A stretch of DNA of 64,000 nt, taken from CAVUEG01 sp963740525. GTDB lineage: Bacteria; Actinomycetota; Actinomycetes; Propionibacteriales; Nocardioidaceae. The stretch is from positions 992,001 through 1,056,000 of the forward strand of contig CAVUEG010000006.1 in assembly GCA_963740525.1 (NCBI GenBank), written 5' to 3'. The notes under the pieces are model-generated. The model did not search any database. It was not told where the DNA came from and worked only from the letters and a program-made list of their open reading frames with translations. The translations under genes and the position numbers were made by a program. Shown piece by piece: positions 20,728 to 29,039 of the stretch (position 1 is its first letter; each line of letters opens with the position of its first letter).

Positions 20728-21510
20728 GTGACCGATTCGGTTTCACGTGAAACACCCTCCGCGCCCGATGTGGCGCGGAGGGTGTTTTCGGATGCGCTGC
20801 CGACCGCGGAGGCCTTCTGCGACCTGCTCGCGACCGCCGGGGTCGAACGCGGGCTGCTCGGCCCCCGAGAGGTGCCCCGACTCTGGGAAAGGCACCTGCT
20901 GAACTGCGCGCTGGTTGCCGAGGCGATCCCGCTGCCGGAGCAGGGCGGGCGGAGGGTCACCGTGTGCGACATCGGCACCGGCGCCGGCCTCCCCGGCCTG
21001 GTGCTGGCGCTGTTGCGGCCCGAGCTCGAGGTGACCCTCGTGGAGCCCTTGCTGCGCCGAACCACGTTCCTCGACGAGGCGGTGGTGGAACTGGGTCTGG
21101 GGAACGTGGAGGTGGTCCGGGCCCGTGCCGAGGAACTGCACGGGGTCCGTGAGTTCGACGTCGTGACCTCGCGAGCGGTGGCTCCGCTTCCGCGTCTGCT
21201 GGGTTGGTCCATGCCGCTGGTGCGTCGCGGCGGTGTCCTGCTTGCGATGAAGGGCGCCTCGGCCGTCCAGGAACTGGCCGAGGCGGCCAGTGCCCTGAGC
21301 GAGCACGGAGCCGGCCCCTCCTCGGTGCAGGAATGGGGCATCGGCGTGATTGATCCACCCACCACCGTGGTCAAAGTGGAGGCCGGACGCCCATCCCGGC
21401 TAGGTTTGGCTCCACACGGGGCGGGGCCGTCGAAGGCCCGACATTCTCCCGACAACGCATCGTCTGTTCGACGTGCGAGTGGACCACGTGGGAAGGGACG
21501 ACGAGGGTGA
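20728..21510 (+). CDS. rsmG: 16S rRNA (guanine527-N7)-methyltransferase RsmG
   Basis: A 260-residue SAM-dependent methyltransferase. The SAM-binding motif is CDIGTGAGLPGLVLA (about 78-92), and the conserved SRAVAPLPRLLGW and MKGASAVQEL patches follow. It methylates G527 in the 16S 530 loop. The GTG start is at 20728, seven bases after the jag stop. Its first codons contain a parS site, which encodes the residues VSRET. The C-terminal 45 residues are low complexity. The stop region runs into the parA upstream region. Confidence 0.93.
   Translation: MTDSVSRETPSAPDVARRVFSDALPTAEAFCDLLATAGVERGLLGPREVPRLWERHLLNCALVAEAIPLPEQGGRRVTVCDIGTGAGLPGLVLALLRPELEVTLVEPLLRRTTFLDEAVVELGLGNVEVVRARAEELHGVREFDVVTSRAVAPLPRLLGWSMPLVRRGGVLLAMKGASAVQELAEAASALSEHGAGPSSVQEWGIGVIDPPTTVVKVEAGRPSRLGLAPHGAGPSKARHSPDNASSVRRASGPRGKGRRG
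20739..20754. promoter_or_regulatory. parS: parS centromere site (15/16)
   Basis: GGTTTCACGTGAAACA matches the consensus TGTTTCACGTGAAACA at 15 of 16 positions. It lies within the first codons of rsmG and near parAB, the usual situation for origin-proximal parS. Confidence 0.9.
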
Positions 21511-21592
21511 CTGAGGGTGCGGCGCGGGGGCTGGGATGGCCTGATCGGGTCCCGGATTCCGTGTCTGGTCTGGGATGGCCCGTTCGGACTAG

Positions 21593-21627
21593 TTACCCAC
21601 AGAATCCACAGGTTCATCCACAGGTTC
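21593..21627. promoter_or_regulatory. DnaA-box-like cluster upstream of parA
   Basis: TTACCCACA (21593-21601) is followed by two exact tandem copies of ATCCACAGGTTC (21604-21615 and 21616-21627), each holding a TCCACA core. Together with the parS site 20 bases further on, this looks like a regulatory segment and supports the idea that parA translation starts downstream of it. Confidence 0.45.
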
Positions 21628-21646
21628 GCCAGCCGCCGGAGCCTCC

Positions 21647-21662
21647 TGTTTCACGTGAAACA
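21647..21662. promoter_or_regulatory. parS: parS centromere site (perfect)
   Basis: TGTTTCACGTGAAACA is a perfect 16-bp palindrome identical to the bacterial parS consensus. It lies 60 bases upstream of the chosen parA start. Confidence 0.95.
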
Positions 21663-21722
21663 ACGGCACCCACCACGCCTCAAACGGCCCTTGCTTCCCA
21701 GTTTCGCCCTCAGGAGGGCCCC

Positions 21723-22727
21723 GTGACGCCAACACTTTCGTCCACAGGCGACGCGAGCCGGTTCGGGCCGCACCCGGCCCCCGGCTCGGCGTACCGGACG
21801 GCCGCACAGATCGCGGCGGACCACCCGGGCGGGGTGGATGACGCGGCGACCCCCTTGGCCCGGTCGGTGGAGCACTCGCTCCTGGTCCGGGAGGGCCGCC
21901 GGATGCGGGAGCCGTTGCCGCGGCCCCGGCAGCCACGGGTGATGGTCGTTGCCAACCAGAAGGGCGGGGTCGGCAAGACCACCACGACCGTGAACATGGC
22001 GGCCGCACTCGCCCAGCACGGCCTGAAGGTCCTCGTGGTCGACCTGGACCCACAGGGCAACGCCTCGACCGCGCTCTCGATCGACCACCGACGCGGCACT
22101 CCCTCCATCTACGACGCGGTGGTCGACGGGGTGGCCCTGGCCGACATCGTCCAGCCCTGCGCGGAGGTGCCGGGGCTGTTCGTGGCTCCGGCGACGATCG
22201 ACCTGGCCGGCGCCGAGATCGAGCTGGTGAGCATGGTGGCCCGCGAAGGCCGGCTACGTACGGCGATCAACAACTGGCCTCCGCTCACCTCCGAAGGCGA
22301 GGACCGGATCGACTACGTCCTCATCGACTGTCCCCCGTCACTCGGCCTGCTGACGCTCAACGCCCTCGTGGCCGGCGTGGAGATGCTGATCCCGATCCAG
22401 GCGGAGTACTACGCGCTCGAGGGTCTGGGGCAGCTCCTCGAGACCGTGGAGATGGTCAAGGCACACCTGAACCCGCAGCTGACGGTGACCACGATCCTGC
22501 TCACCATGTACGACGCCCGGACCCGCCTCGCCGCCGGCGTGGCCGAGGAAGTCCGCTCCCACTTCGGAGGCCAGGTGCTCCAGACCGCGATCCCGCGCTC
22601 GGTGCGGGTGTCGGAGGCCCCCAGCTACGGCCAGACCGTGATGACCTACGATCCCGGATCGTCGGGCGCGCTCAGCTACCTCGAAGCCGCCAAAGAGATG
22701 GCGCTTGCCGCCGGAGGAGAACGATGA
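21723..22727 (+). CDS. parA: Chromosome partitioning ATPase ParA (Soj)
   Basis: A 334-residue deviant-Walker ATPase that moves ParB-parS complexes over the nucleoid. The P-loop reads KGGVGKTTTTVNMAAAL and is followed by VVDLDPQGNAS and DYVLIDCPPSLGLLTLNAL. I chose GTG at 21723 because AGGAGG ends five bases upstream. The frame is open back to GTG 21507, which overlaps the rsmG stop, but that version would place a perfect parS and DnaA-like boxes inside coding sequence. About 75 residues precede the ATPase core, as is common in Actinobacteria. The stop overlaps the parB start by four bases. Confidence 0.93.
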   Translation: MTPTLSSTGDASRFGPHPAPGSAYRTAAQIAADHPGGVDDAATPLARSVEHSLLVREGRRMREPLPRPRQPRVMVVANQKGGVGKTTTTVNMAAALAQHGLKVLVVDLDPQGNASTALSIDHRRGTPSIYDAVVDGVALADIVQPCAEVPGLFVAPATIDLAGAEIELVSMVAREGRLRTAINNWPPLTSEGEDRIDYVLIDCPPSLGLLTLNALVAGVEMLIPIQAEYYALEGLGQLLETVEMVKAHLNPQLTVTTILLTMYDARTRLAAGVAEEVRSHFGGQVLQTAIPRSVRVSEAPSYGQTVMTYDPGSSGALSYLEAAKEMALAAGGER

Positions 22728-23773
22728 GCCAGAAGTCACCCCAGCGACGGGGCCTGGGCCGTGGCCTCGGGTCGCTGATCCCCACGGCACCGCACGAGGC
22801 GGACGCCGCACCGGAGGCGCACCCGAGCGGTCTCCCCGCTCCCGAAGCGGACCGGCGCACCGACGGGGGGTCGCTGCTCGAGAGTTCTGGGCGCTCCGAC
22901 GGGGGCACGGACGCCGCACCGGGGACTTCCGATCGGCAGGGTGAGCTCACCGCAGTCGAGGGCGCCTGGTTCGCGGAGATCCCGGTCGACTCGATCACGC
23001 CCAACCCACGCCAGCCGCGCCAGGTCTTCGAAGAGGAGGCGATGGCCGAGCTGGTGCACTCGGTCCAGGAGGTCGGGCTGCTCCAGCCGGTGGTGGTCAG
23101 ACCGCTCGGTGAGGGCACGTACGAGCTGATCATGGGTGAGCGCCGCTGGCGCGCCACCCAGGAGGCCGGGATGACCACCATCCCGGCCATCGTCCGCGAC
23201 ACCGCGGACGAGGACCTGCTCCGAGACGCGTTGCTGGAGAACCTGCACCGCGCCCAGCTGAACCCGCTCGAGGAGGCCGCGGCCTACCAGCAGCTGCTCG
23301 ACGACTTCGGCTGCACCCACGACGAGCTGGCCCGACGGATCGGCCGCAGCCGCCCGCAGATCTCGAACACGCTGCGTCTGCTCCGCCTCTCGCCGGCCGT
23401 GCAGCGGCGGGTGGCCGCCGGGGTGCTCTCGGCCGGGCACGCCCGCGCGCTCCTCGCGGTGGCGGATGCGAGCACGCAGGACCGCCTGGCCGGACGCGTG
23501 GTCGCCGAGGGGATCTCCGTGCGTGGCCTGGAGGAGATCGTGTCGGTGGGCGACCTGGGCGGCGAGCGTCCGGTCAAGCCTCGCGGCCAGACGATGTCGG
23601 CGCCTGGGCTCACCGACCTCTCCGACCGGCTCTCGGACCGGCTCGAGACCCGGGTCAAGGTGAGCCTGGGCAAGAGCAAGGGGCGGATCTCCGTGGAGTT
23701 CGCCTCGATGGCCGACCTGGAGCGCATCGTCGACATCATGGACCCACGAAACCGCATCGACAAGCCGATCTAG
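22724..23773 (+). CDS. parB: Chromosome partitioning protein ParB (Spo0J)
   Basis: A 349-residue CTP-dependent clamp that loads at parS. It begins with the characteristic RRGLGRGLGSLIP patch that contacts ParA, followed by a long variable linker. The N-terminal CTPase domain (about 84-180) has the GERRWRATQEAG box. The helix-turn-helix that reads parS follows (ELARRIGRSRPQISNTLRLL), and a C-terminal dimerisation domain ends near 349. ATG at 22724 overlaps the parA stop (ATGA), so the two are translationally coupled. Confidence 0.97.
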   Translation: MSQKSPQRRGLGRGLGSLIPTAPHEADAAPEAHPSGLPAPEADRRTDGGSLLESSGRSDGGTDAAPGTSDRQGELTAVEGAWFAEIPVDSITPNPRQPRQVFEEEAMAELVHSVQEVGLLQPVVVRPLGEGTYELIMGERRWRATQEAGMTTIPAIVRDTADEDLLRDALLENLHRAQLNPLEEAAAYQQLLDDFGCTHDELARRIGRSRPQISNTLRLLRLSPAVQRRVAAGVLSAGHARALLAVADASTQDRLAGRVVAEGISVRGLEEIVSVGDLGGERPVKPRGQTMSAPGLTDLSDRLSDRLETRVKVSLGKSKGRISVEFASMADLERIVDIMDPRNRIDKPI

Positions 23774-23826
23774 CGATAAAGCAATAAGGCGATATGTCGA
23801 CAAAGCGCTAGATCAAGAAGGATCTT
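23767..23826. terminator. Inverted repeats after parB
   Basis: GATCTAGCG (23767-23775, spanning the parB stop) and CGCTAGATC (23806-23814) are a perfect nine-base inverted repeat around a low-GC 30-base spacer. Overlapping it, AGATC-AAGAAG-GATCT is followed by TTCCC (to about 23826). Either could end the rpmH-to-parB transcripts before the convergent plsC gene. The spacer is unusually A/T-rich for this genome. Confidence 0.45.
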
Positions 23827-23902
23827 TCCCGACTCGCCACCCCGGCCAGGCTGGCCGTTGGTCGCCAGCGACGTCGGTGCGGCGACGTCGGTGCGGCGAC
23901 GC

Positions 23903-24676
23903 TCAGGGCTTCGGGGTCTGCCGCGCCTGGCGTCGGCGCTCGGCCCGGCGGCGCTTCTCGCTCGCGTCGAGCTCGCGGGCCTCCTGCGGAGTCGGCGCGG
24001 CCCCGCCGTGGGACGCCGGCAGCCACCAGGAGCCCGGGGGCTGTTCCTCGGCCGGGTAGCCCCGGATCGTCTCCTCGAGCATGTCGCGCATCCGACCGCG
24101 CAGTTCGTCGGTCTCGGCAGCGGGGTTCTCGCCGGTGGGATGCAACGGCTCCCCGACGTGGATCGCGATCGTCTTGCCGCGGGAGAAGTCGCGTGGGTGG
24201 TCCTTGGTCATCAGCCGCTGGGTGCCCCACAGCACGCACGGGATGAGCGGTACGCCGGCCTCGGCGGCGATCCGCACCGCGCCGGTCTTGAGCTCCTTGA
24301 TCTCCATGCTCCGCGAGATCGTCGCCTCGGGGAAGATCCCCACGATCTCCCCCTCCCTCAGGTAGCGCACCGCCTCGTGGAAGGACCCCAGCCCGTCCGC
24401 GCGGTCGACGTTGATGTGGTGCAGGGAGCGCATCAGGGGACCGGTGTAGCGATGGTCGAAGAGCTCACGCTTGGCCATGAAGCGGATCAGCCGCTTGGAC
24501 GGCTGCGCGGCGTACCCGCCGAGCACGAAGTCGACGTAGGAGATGTGGTTGAAGGCCACCAGCGCGCCACCGGAGCGTGGGATGTGCTCGGTCCCGGTCA
24601 TGTCGAAGCGGAAGCTCAGCGCCCGGAAGAGGGCCTTCGCGGTCAGGATGACCGGGGGGTAGGTCAGGTCACGCAT
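23903..24676 (-). CDS. 1-acyl-sn-glycerol-3-phosphate acyltransferase family protein
   Basis: A 257-residue PlsC-type acyltransferase. The catalytic block I is NHISYVD (about 43-49, with Asn in place of the first Gln/Asn and His-x4-Asp as HISYVD), block III is FPEATISRSMEIKELKTGA, and block IV is VPLIPCVLWG. It would transfer an acyl group to lysophosphatidate or a related acceptor at the inner membrane face. The C-terminus is a basic tail. The gene starts within the last eight bases of ddl, so it is co-transcribed with ddl and perhaps the aminotransferase, and convergent to parB. Confidence 0.88.
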   Translation of the reverse strand: MRDLTYPPVILTAKALFRALSFRFDMTGTEHIPRSGGALVAFNHISYVDFVLGGYAAQPSKRLIRFMAKRELFDHRYTGPLMRSLHHINVDRADGLGSFHEAVRYLREGEIVGIFPEATISRSMEIKELKTGAVRIAAEAGVPLIPCVLWGTQRLMTKDHPRDFSRGKTIAIHVGEPLHPTGENPAAETDELRGRMRDMLEETIRGYPAEEQPPGSWWLPASHGGAAPTPQEARELDASEKRRRAERRRQARQTPKP

Positions 24677-25640
24677 CGATGTTCTCCGTCGCGCGGGTGG
24701 TGGCAGCGGTGACGAGGGCCGCGCAGACCTCGCCGAGCTCTCGGCCGGCGGCCTGGATGGACAGGGGAACTGTGGAGGTCTCGGTCAGGCCGGGCGCCAC
24801 GTTGACCTCGAGGAACCAGACCTCACCGTGCTCGTCGACGATCAGGTCGGAGCGGGAGAGGTCGCGCAGGCCGAGAACCTCATGGGCCAGCAGGGCCACC
24901 TCGGCGCAGCGGCGCAGCAGATCCTCCGACAGGGTCGCGGGCACCAGGAACTCGGTGCTGCCGGCCGTGTAGCGCGCGGTGTAGTCGTAGCTCCCCCCGT
25001 CGGCCCGGATCTCGACCACCGGCAGTGCCTCGGGACCCTTCCCGGTGTCGATCACGGCGACGGCCACCTCGGTGCCCTCCACGAAGCGCTCGACGAGGGC
25101 GGTGTCGCCGTACGCGAAGGCGCCGACCATGGCCCCGGGCAGCTGGTCCGCCTCGCGGACCACGGTGCAGCCGAGCGCCGAGCCGCCCTTGGCGGGCTTG
25201 ACGACCAAGGGGAGACCCAACCGCTCGCGGATCACCCGCATCACCGCGCCGGCCCCGAGCTCGCGGAACGTCTCGTGGGGCAGGGCGACGAACTCCGGAG
25301 TGCTGATCCCGGCCCGGCCGACCACCGCCTTGGCGACCGTCTTGTCGAACGCCACGCGGCAGGCCGAGGGGACCGAGCCGACGTAGGGGACCCGGAGGAG
25401 CTCCAGGACCTCGCGGATGGCGCCGTCCTCGCCCGACTCCCCGTGCAGGAGCGGGACGACGCACGCCGGGGGCTGGGCCAGGAGGTCGGGGAGCAGCGCG
25501 GAGTCGACGTCACGCTCCTCGACGAGGGCCCCGGAGTCCCGCAGTGCCTCGGCAACGCGTCGACCAGAGCGCAGGGACACGTCGCGCTCGTGCGACAGGC
25601 CACCGGCCAGGACGACGACGCGTCCGGCAAGGTTCTCCAC
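24669..25640 (-). CDS. D-alanine-D-alanine ligase family protein
   Basis: A 323-residue ATP-grasp enzyme. Family marks are GGLSHERDVSLRSG (about 14-27), HGESGEDGAIREVL (about 66-79), the ATP-binding VVKPAKGGSALGC, and the C-terminal metal site LEVNVAPGLTETSTVPLS. It ligates two D-Ala or a similar pair for peptidoglycan. The usual Gln-Gly after GEDG is replaced by Arg-Glu, so it may be a paralogue rather than the main Ddl. It is read from ATG 25640 and overlaps plsC by eight bases. Two envelope genes thus sit in tandem beside parAB. Confidence 0.85.
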   Translation of the reverse strand: MENLAGRVVVLAGGLSHERDVSLRSGRRVAEALRDSGALVEERDVDSALLPDLLAQPPACVVPLLHGESGEDGAIREVLELLRVPYVGSVPSACRVAFDKTVAKAVVGRAGISTPEFVALPHETFRELGAGAVMRVIRERLGLPLVVKPAKGGSALGCTVVREADQLPGAMVGAFAYGDTALVERFVEGTEVAVAVIDTGKGPEALPVVEIRADGGSYDYTARYTAGSTEFLVPATLSEDLLRRCAEVALLAHEVLGLRDLSRSDLIVDEHGEVWFLEVNVAPGLTETSTVPLSIQAAGRELGEVCAALVTAATTRATENIDA

Positions 25641-25669
25641 GTGTGCTCCGCTTCTCTCGGTCTGGCAGG

Positions 25670-26983
25670 TCAGGTCAGGTCGGTGTTCGGTCCCTCGTAG
25701 CCACGGGCTCCCGAGGCCCCGGGGAGGGCTCCGAACGTCTCGCGCAGCTCCATCTCGGCCTCCAGCACCCCGGCGAGCCGGCGTATGCCCTCGTGGATCC
25801 GTTCCGGCGTGGGGTAGCAGTAGGACAGGCGCATGCTCTGTGAGCCGAAGCCGTCGGCGAAGAAGGCGGTGCCCGGCACGTAGGCCACCCGGGCGGTGAC
25901 GGCCCGGGGCAGCATCATCTTCGCGTCGATGCCGTCCGGGAGCGTGAGCCAGACGTAGAAACCGCCGGTGGGGACGTTCCAGCGGCAGCCGGCCGGCATC
26001 AGGTCCTCCAGGGCGGAGACCATCGCGTCACGCCGCTCGCGGTACATCTCCCGGAACTGCTTCACCTGGCCCTGCCAGTCGTGCTGGCGCAGGTACGCCG
26101 AGATCGCCATCTGGCTGAACTGGGGCGGGCACAGCGTGGCCGACTCCTGGGCCAGCACCAGCTTCTCGCGTACGGCGTGCGGGGCCAGCGCCCAGCCGAC
26201 CCGGAAGCCCGGCGCGAACGTCTTCGAGAACGACCCGAGGTAGATGACCGCGTCGCTCTCGTCGGCCCGCAGCGCCCGGTGTGGCTCGTCCTCGAAGCCC
26301 AGCAGGCCGTAGGGGTTGTCCTCCAGGATCAAGATGTCGTGCTCGCGGCAGATCTCGAGGATCTCCGGGCGTCTGGCGGCTGACAGGGTGACGCCGGCCG
26401 GGTTGTGGTAGTTCGGGATCGTGTAGAGGAACTTGATCCGCCGACCGGACGCCTTCACCGCGACGATGGCCTGCCGCAGCGCCTCGGGCACCAGCCCGTC
26501 GCCGTCCATCTCGGCATGCACCACGTTGCACTCGTAGGCGCGAAAGACGCCCAGCGCACCGACGTACGACGGCGCCTCGCAGATGACGACGTCACCCGGG
26601 TCGCAGAAGATCCGGGTCACGAGGTCGACCGCCTGCTGGGAGCCGACCGTGACGACGACGTCGTCCGGGTGCGCCTCGATCCCCTCCAGGCGCATCACCT
26701 CGCAGATCTGCTCGCGGAGCTCAGGGGTTCCCTGCCCGGAGCCGTACTGCATCGCGACCGCGCCGTGCTGGGCGACCAGGTCGGCGATCGCGCCGCCGAC
26801 GACGTCCAGCGGGAGCCCGGAGATGTTGGGCATCCCACCGGCGAGCGAGACCACCTCGGGACGCGAGGCCACCGAGAAGAGCGCCCGGATCTCCGAGGCG
26901 GTCATGCCCTGGGTGCGCGCGGCGTACCGGTCGACGTAGGGGTCGAGTCGGGTGGCGCTTCCGGGTTGGACGTCTCGGGTCAT
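25670..26983 (-). CDS. PLP-dependent aminotransferase, class I/II
   Basis: A 437-residue fold-type I aminotransferase similar to 2-aminoadipate and aromatic-type enzymes of the MocR-related branch, without a DNA-binding domain. Motifs include SLAGGMPNISGLPLD near the N-terminus, the cofactor-binding LEDNPYGLLGFE, and the Schiff-base lysine in SFSKTFAPGFRVGW. The start is ATG at 26983. It ends 29 bases before the ddl start, so a common transcript is likely. The amino donor is not evident from sequence. Confidence 0.9.
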   Translation of the reverse strand: MTRDVQPGSATRLDPYVDRYAARTQGMTASEIRALFSVASRPEVVSLAGGMPNISGLPLDVVGGAIADLVAQHGAVAMQYGSGQGTPELREQICEVMRLEGIEAHPDDVVVTVGSQQAVDLVTRIFCDPGDVVICEAPSYVGALGVFRAYECNVVHAEMDGDGLVPEALRQAIVAVKASGRRIKFLYTIPNYHNPAGVTLSAARRPEILEICREHDILILEDNPYGLLGFEDEPHRALRADESDAVIYLGSFSKTFAPGFRVGWALAPHAVREKLVLAQESATLCPPQFSQMAISAYLRQHDWQGQVKQFREMYRERRDAMVSALEDLMPAGCRWNVPTGGFYVWLTLPDGIDAKMMLPRAVTARVAYVPGTAFFADGFGSQSMRLSYCYPTPERIHEGIRRLAGVLEAEMELRETFGALPGASGARGYEGPNTDLT

Positions 26984-27062
26984 CGTTCTCCGCCGCCGGG
27001 CTGAGGGTTCGGGACTCTAGGATGGGCCATCAGGACCACCATCTCACCCTCGGGGTCGCACG

Positions 27063-27713
27063 ATGAGCCGCAGAGTCGAGCACCTGACACCGGACAACCT
27101 CACGGATCTGCCGGACCCGTGCCGCACCTGCCTGTTCTGGGAGCTCGACCCGGTCCGTCGCGAGCGAGCCACGGGCTGCGAGAAGCAGGACTGGGTCTCC
27201 CACGTCCTGCTGGAGTGGGGCTCATGCGGCCGCGTGCTCTACGTCGACGACGTGCCGGCCGGCTTCGTCATCTATGCCCCGGCGTCCTTCGTGCCCGGTG
27301 CGGACTCGTTCCCCACGGCACCGGTGAGCGCCGACGCGGTGCTGCTGACGACGGCGTACGTCGACCCGGACCATGCCAACGGCGGGCTGGGGCGGGTCCT
27401 GATCCAGCACGTCGCGAAGGACCTGTTGCTGCGTGGCGGGGTGGGCGCGATCGAGGCGTTCGGGGGCCGAGGCGACTGCATGCTGCCCACGGAGTTCCTG
27501 CAGCGGGTGGGGTTCGCCACCCACCGGCCGCATCCGGTGAACCCCCGGATGCGGCTGGACCTGCGCTCCGTCCTGACCTGGCGCGAGGAGGTCGAGTCGG
27601 CGTTCGGCAGGCTGCTCGGGGCGGTGCGTCCGCGTCGGGCACCCGCCCCGGAGCTCTCCGAGGCGCACGAGCCCAGGGTCAGGAACCCCGCAAGGCCTCG
27701 CGAAGCTCACTGA
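27063..27713 (+). CDS. GNAT family N-acetyltransferase
   Basis: A 216-residue acetyltransferase-like protein. An N-terminal cysteine-containing patch (DPCRTCLFWELD) precedes a GNAT core with the acetyl-CoA-binding stretch DPDHANGGLGRVLIQHVAKDL (about 99-119). The place between parAB and cwlM resembles that of a conserved uncharacterised gene in mycobacteria. The last 11 codons overlap the convergent cwlM-like gene by 35 bases. Substrate unknown. Confidence 0.8.
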   Translation: MSRRVEHLTPDNLTDLPDPCRTCLFWELDPVRRERATGCEKQDWVSHVLLEWGSCGRVLYVDDVPAGFVIYAPASFVPGADSFPTAPVSADAVLLTTAYVDPDHANGGLGRVLIQHVAKDLLLRGGVGAIEAFGGRGDCMLPTEFLQRVGFATHRPHPVNPRMRLDLRSVLTWREEVESAFGRLLGAVRPRRAPAPELSEAHEPRVRNPARPREAH

Positions 27714-28851
27714 AGCGCAGCACCCCGGTCTTGGCGTCGCTCTCCGGGCTCAGGTAGAAGCGCTTCACGGCGACCACGATCGCCTCGGCCAGCACGTCGC
27801 GGAACCCCGGATCGCTGAGCCTGCGCGCGTCCGCGGCGTTCGTGACGTAGCCGAGGTCGACCCGGACCGCGGGCATCCGGGTGCGGCGCAGGAAGTCCCA
27901 GGTCTTGGCGTGGGTGCGGAGGTCGACCAGGTCGGTGCGGGCCACGATCTCGCGCTGCACGAGGCCGGCGAAGCGCTCCCCTGACGACGACCAGGTGTCA
28001 TGGGTCGAGGACCCGAAGAAGTACGTCGCGACCCCCGAGGCGTCCGGGCTGTCGGAGGCATCGACCTGCAGGGACAGGGAGAGGTTGGCCTGGGTGCGGT
28101 TGGCGAACGCGGCGCGCTCCGCCTGCGTCATGGGGGGCTGGACCGTTGCGTCCTCGTCGTCACGGACCGCGCGCATCCGGGGACGGGTGAGGAACGCCTG
28201 CACCCCGGTGGCGACGAGCCGCCCCTCCACCCGGGTTGCCAGGTCGTGGACGACGTCGGCGGCCATCGCGAGCTCGTCGGGGGTGAACCGGTCGGGGTCG
28301 GTCAGCCCCACGGGGTCGATGACCACGACCTTGCCGACCAGCTGCGGGCCGGCATCGCGGATCCGCTCCTGGGCCCGGAGCCGGTTCGGAGCGCCTCCGC
28401 TGACCTTGGGGGTCAACCGGGAGAGGGCCTTGAGCGTGGCCGGGCCGCAGGTGCCGTCCGGGGGGATCCCCACGTTGCGCTGGAAGTCGCGGACCCCGGT
28501 CTCGGTGGCCGGGCCGAAGATCCCGTCGACCCGCCCGACCCGGAACCCGAGGTCGAGCAGCCGCCGCTGGAGGGCGAACACGTCGTCGCCGGTGAGCGGG
28601 CTGCCGGGGAGATGGGTGAGCAGCCGGTCCCCGAGCGTCCACCGAGCTTCGTCGAGGGCCCGGAAGGTGTCTCCTCCGACGATCCCGTCGACGGAGAGCC
28701 CCCGCTGCTGCTGGAAGGCTCGTACTGCTCGCTCGAACGCCTCGTCGTAGGAGGAACCCGGTTGCTGGAGCAGCCCGAGGCGCTCGAGCAGGGAACCGAT
28801 CTGGGAGACCTCCGGCCCGGCGTCGCCGAGGCGGAACAGGCGTGGGTTCAC
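27679..28851 (-). CDS. CwlM-like pseudo-amidase with two peptidoglycan-binding domains
   Basis: A 390-residue protein with two PG_binding_1 domains (about 8-68 and 88-146) and a C-terminal Amidase_3 fold (about 172-365). There is no signal peptide, so it should be cytoplasmic. The three zinc-binding residues expected of Amidase_3 are missing: the DPGHGG site reads DPVGLT (179-184), the second His is Gln262 (SLSLQVDA), and the catalytic Glu is Asp332 (VDLGYVTN). Mycobacterial CwlM is a cytoplasmic amidase homologue that activates MurA rather than cutting wall, and it occupies the same chromosomal place. A regulatory role is therefore the best inference. Confidence 0.82.
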   Translation of the reverse strand: MNPRLFRLGDAGPEVSQIGSLLERLGLLQQPGSSYDEAFERAVRAFQQQRGLSVDGIVGGDTFRALDEARWTLGDRLLTHLPGSPLTGDDVFALQRRLLDLGFRVGRVDGIFGPATETGVRDFQRNVGIPPDGTCGPATLKALSRLTPKVSGGAPNRLRAQERIRDAGPQLVGKVVVIDPVGLTDPDRFTPDELAMAADVVHDLATRVEGRLVATGVQAFLTRPRMRAVRDDEDATVQPPMTQAERAAFANRTQANLSLSLQVDASDSPDASGVATYFFGSSTHDTWSSSGERFAGLVQREIVARTDLVDLRTHAKTWDFLRRTRMPAVRVDLGYVTNAADARRLSDPGFRDVLAEAIVVAVKRFYLSPESDAKTGVLRFSELREALRGS

Positions 28852-28971
28852 GTCACTCCTCAGCGGGGGGTCGGGTGGAGCTTCCTAGCCAATCAGACGT
28901 GTGCGCGGTGTCAATGGTTGCCACCCTGACGAGACCAACGGCGCCGAGGCGGCGACGAACGGACAGGAAAA

Positions 28972-29011
28972 GCGGGCGACGGGTGAGGAAACTACCCCAC
29001 CGGTCGCCCGC
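28972..29011 (-). terminator. Rho-independent terminator of the trxBA transcript
   Basis: GCGGGCGAC (28972-28980) and GTCGCCCGC (29003-29011) form a nine-base-pair stem, extendable by CCACC/GGTG pairing inside the loop. On the minus strand the stem is followed by TTTTCC. It lies 29 bases after the trxA stop codon. Confidence 0.75.
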
Positions 29012-29039
29012 GCAATCCTGCGTCCGAGCGCGTCCTGGC

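Noticed and set aside
23868..23901. Repeated GCGACGTCGGTGCG after parB
   Set aside because: Two copies of a short GC-rich unit at the end of a convergent gap; too simple to interpret.
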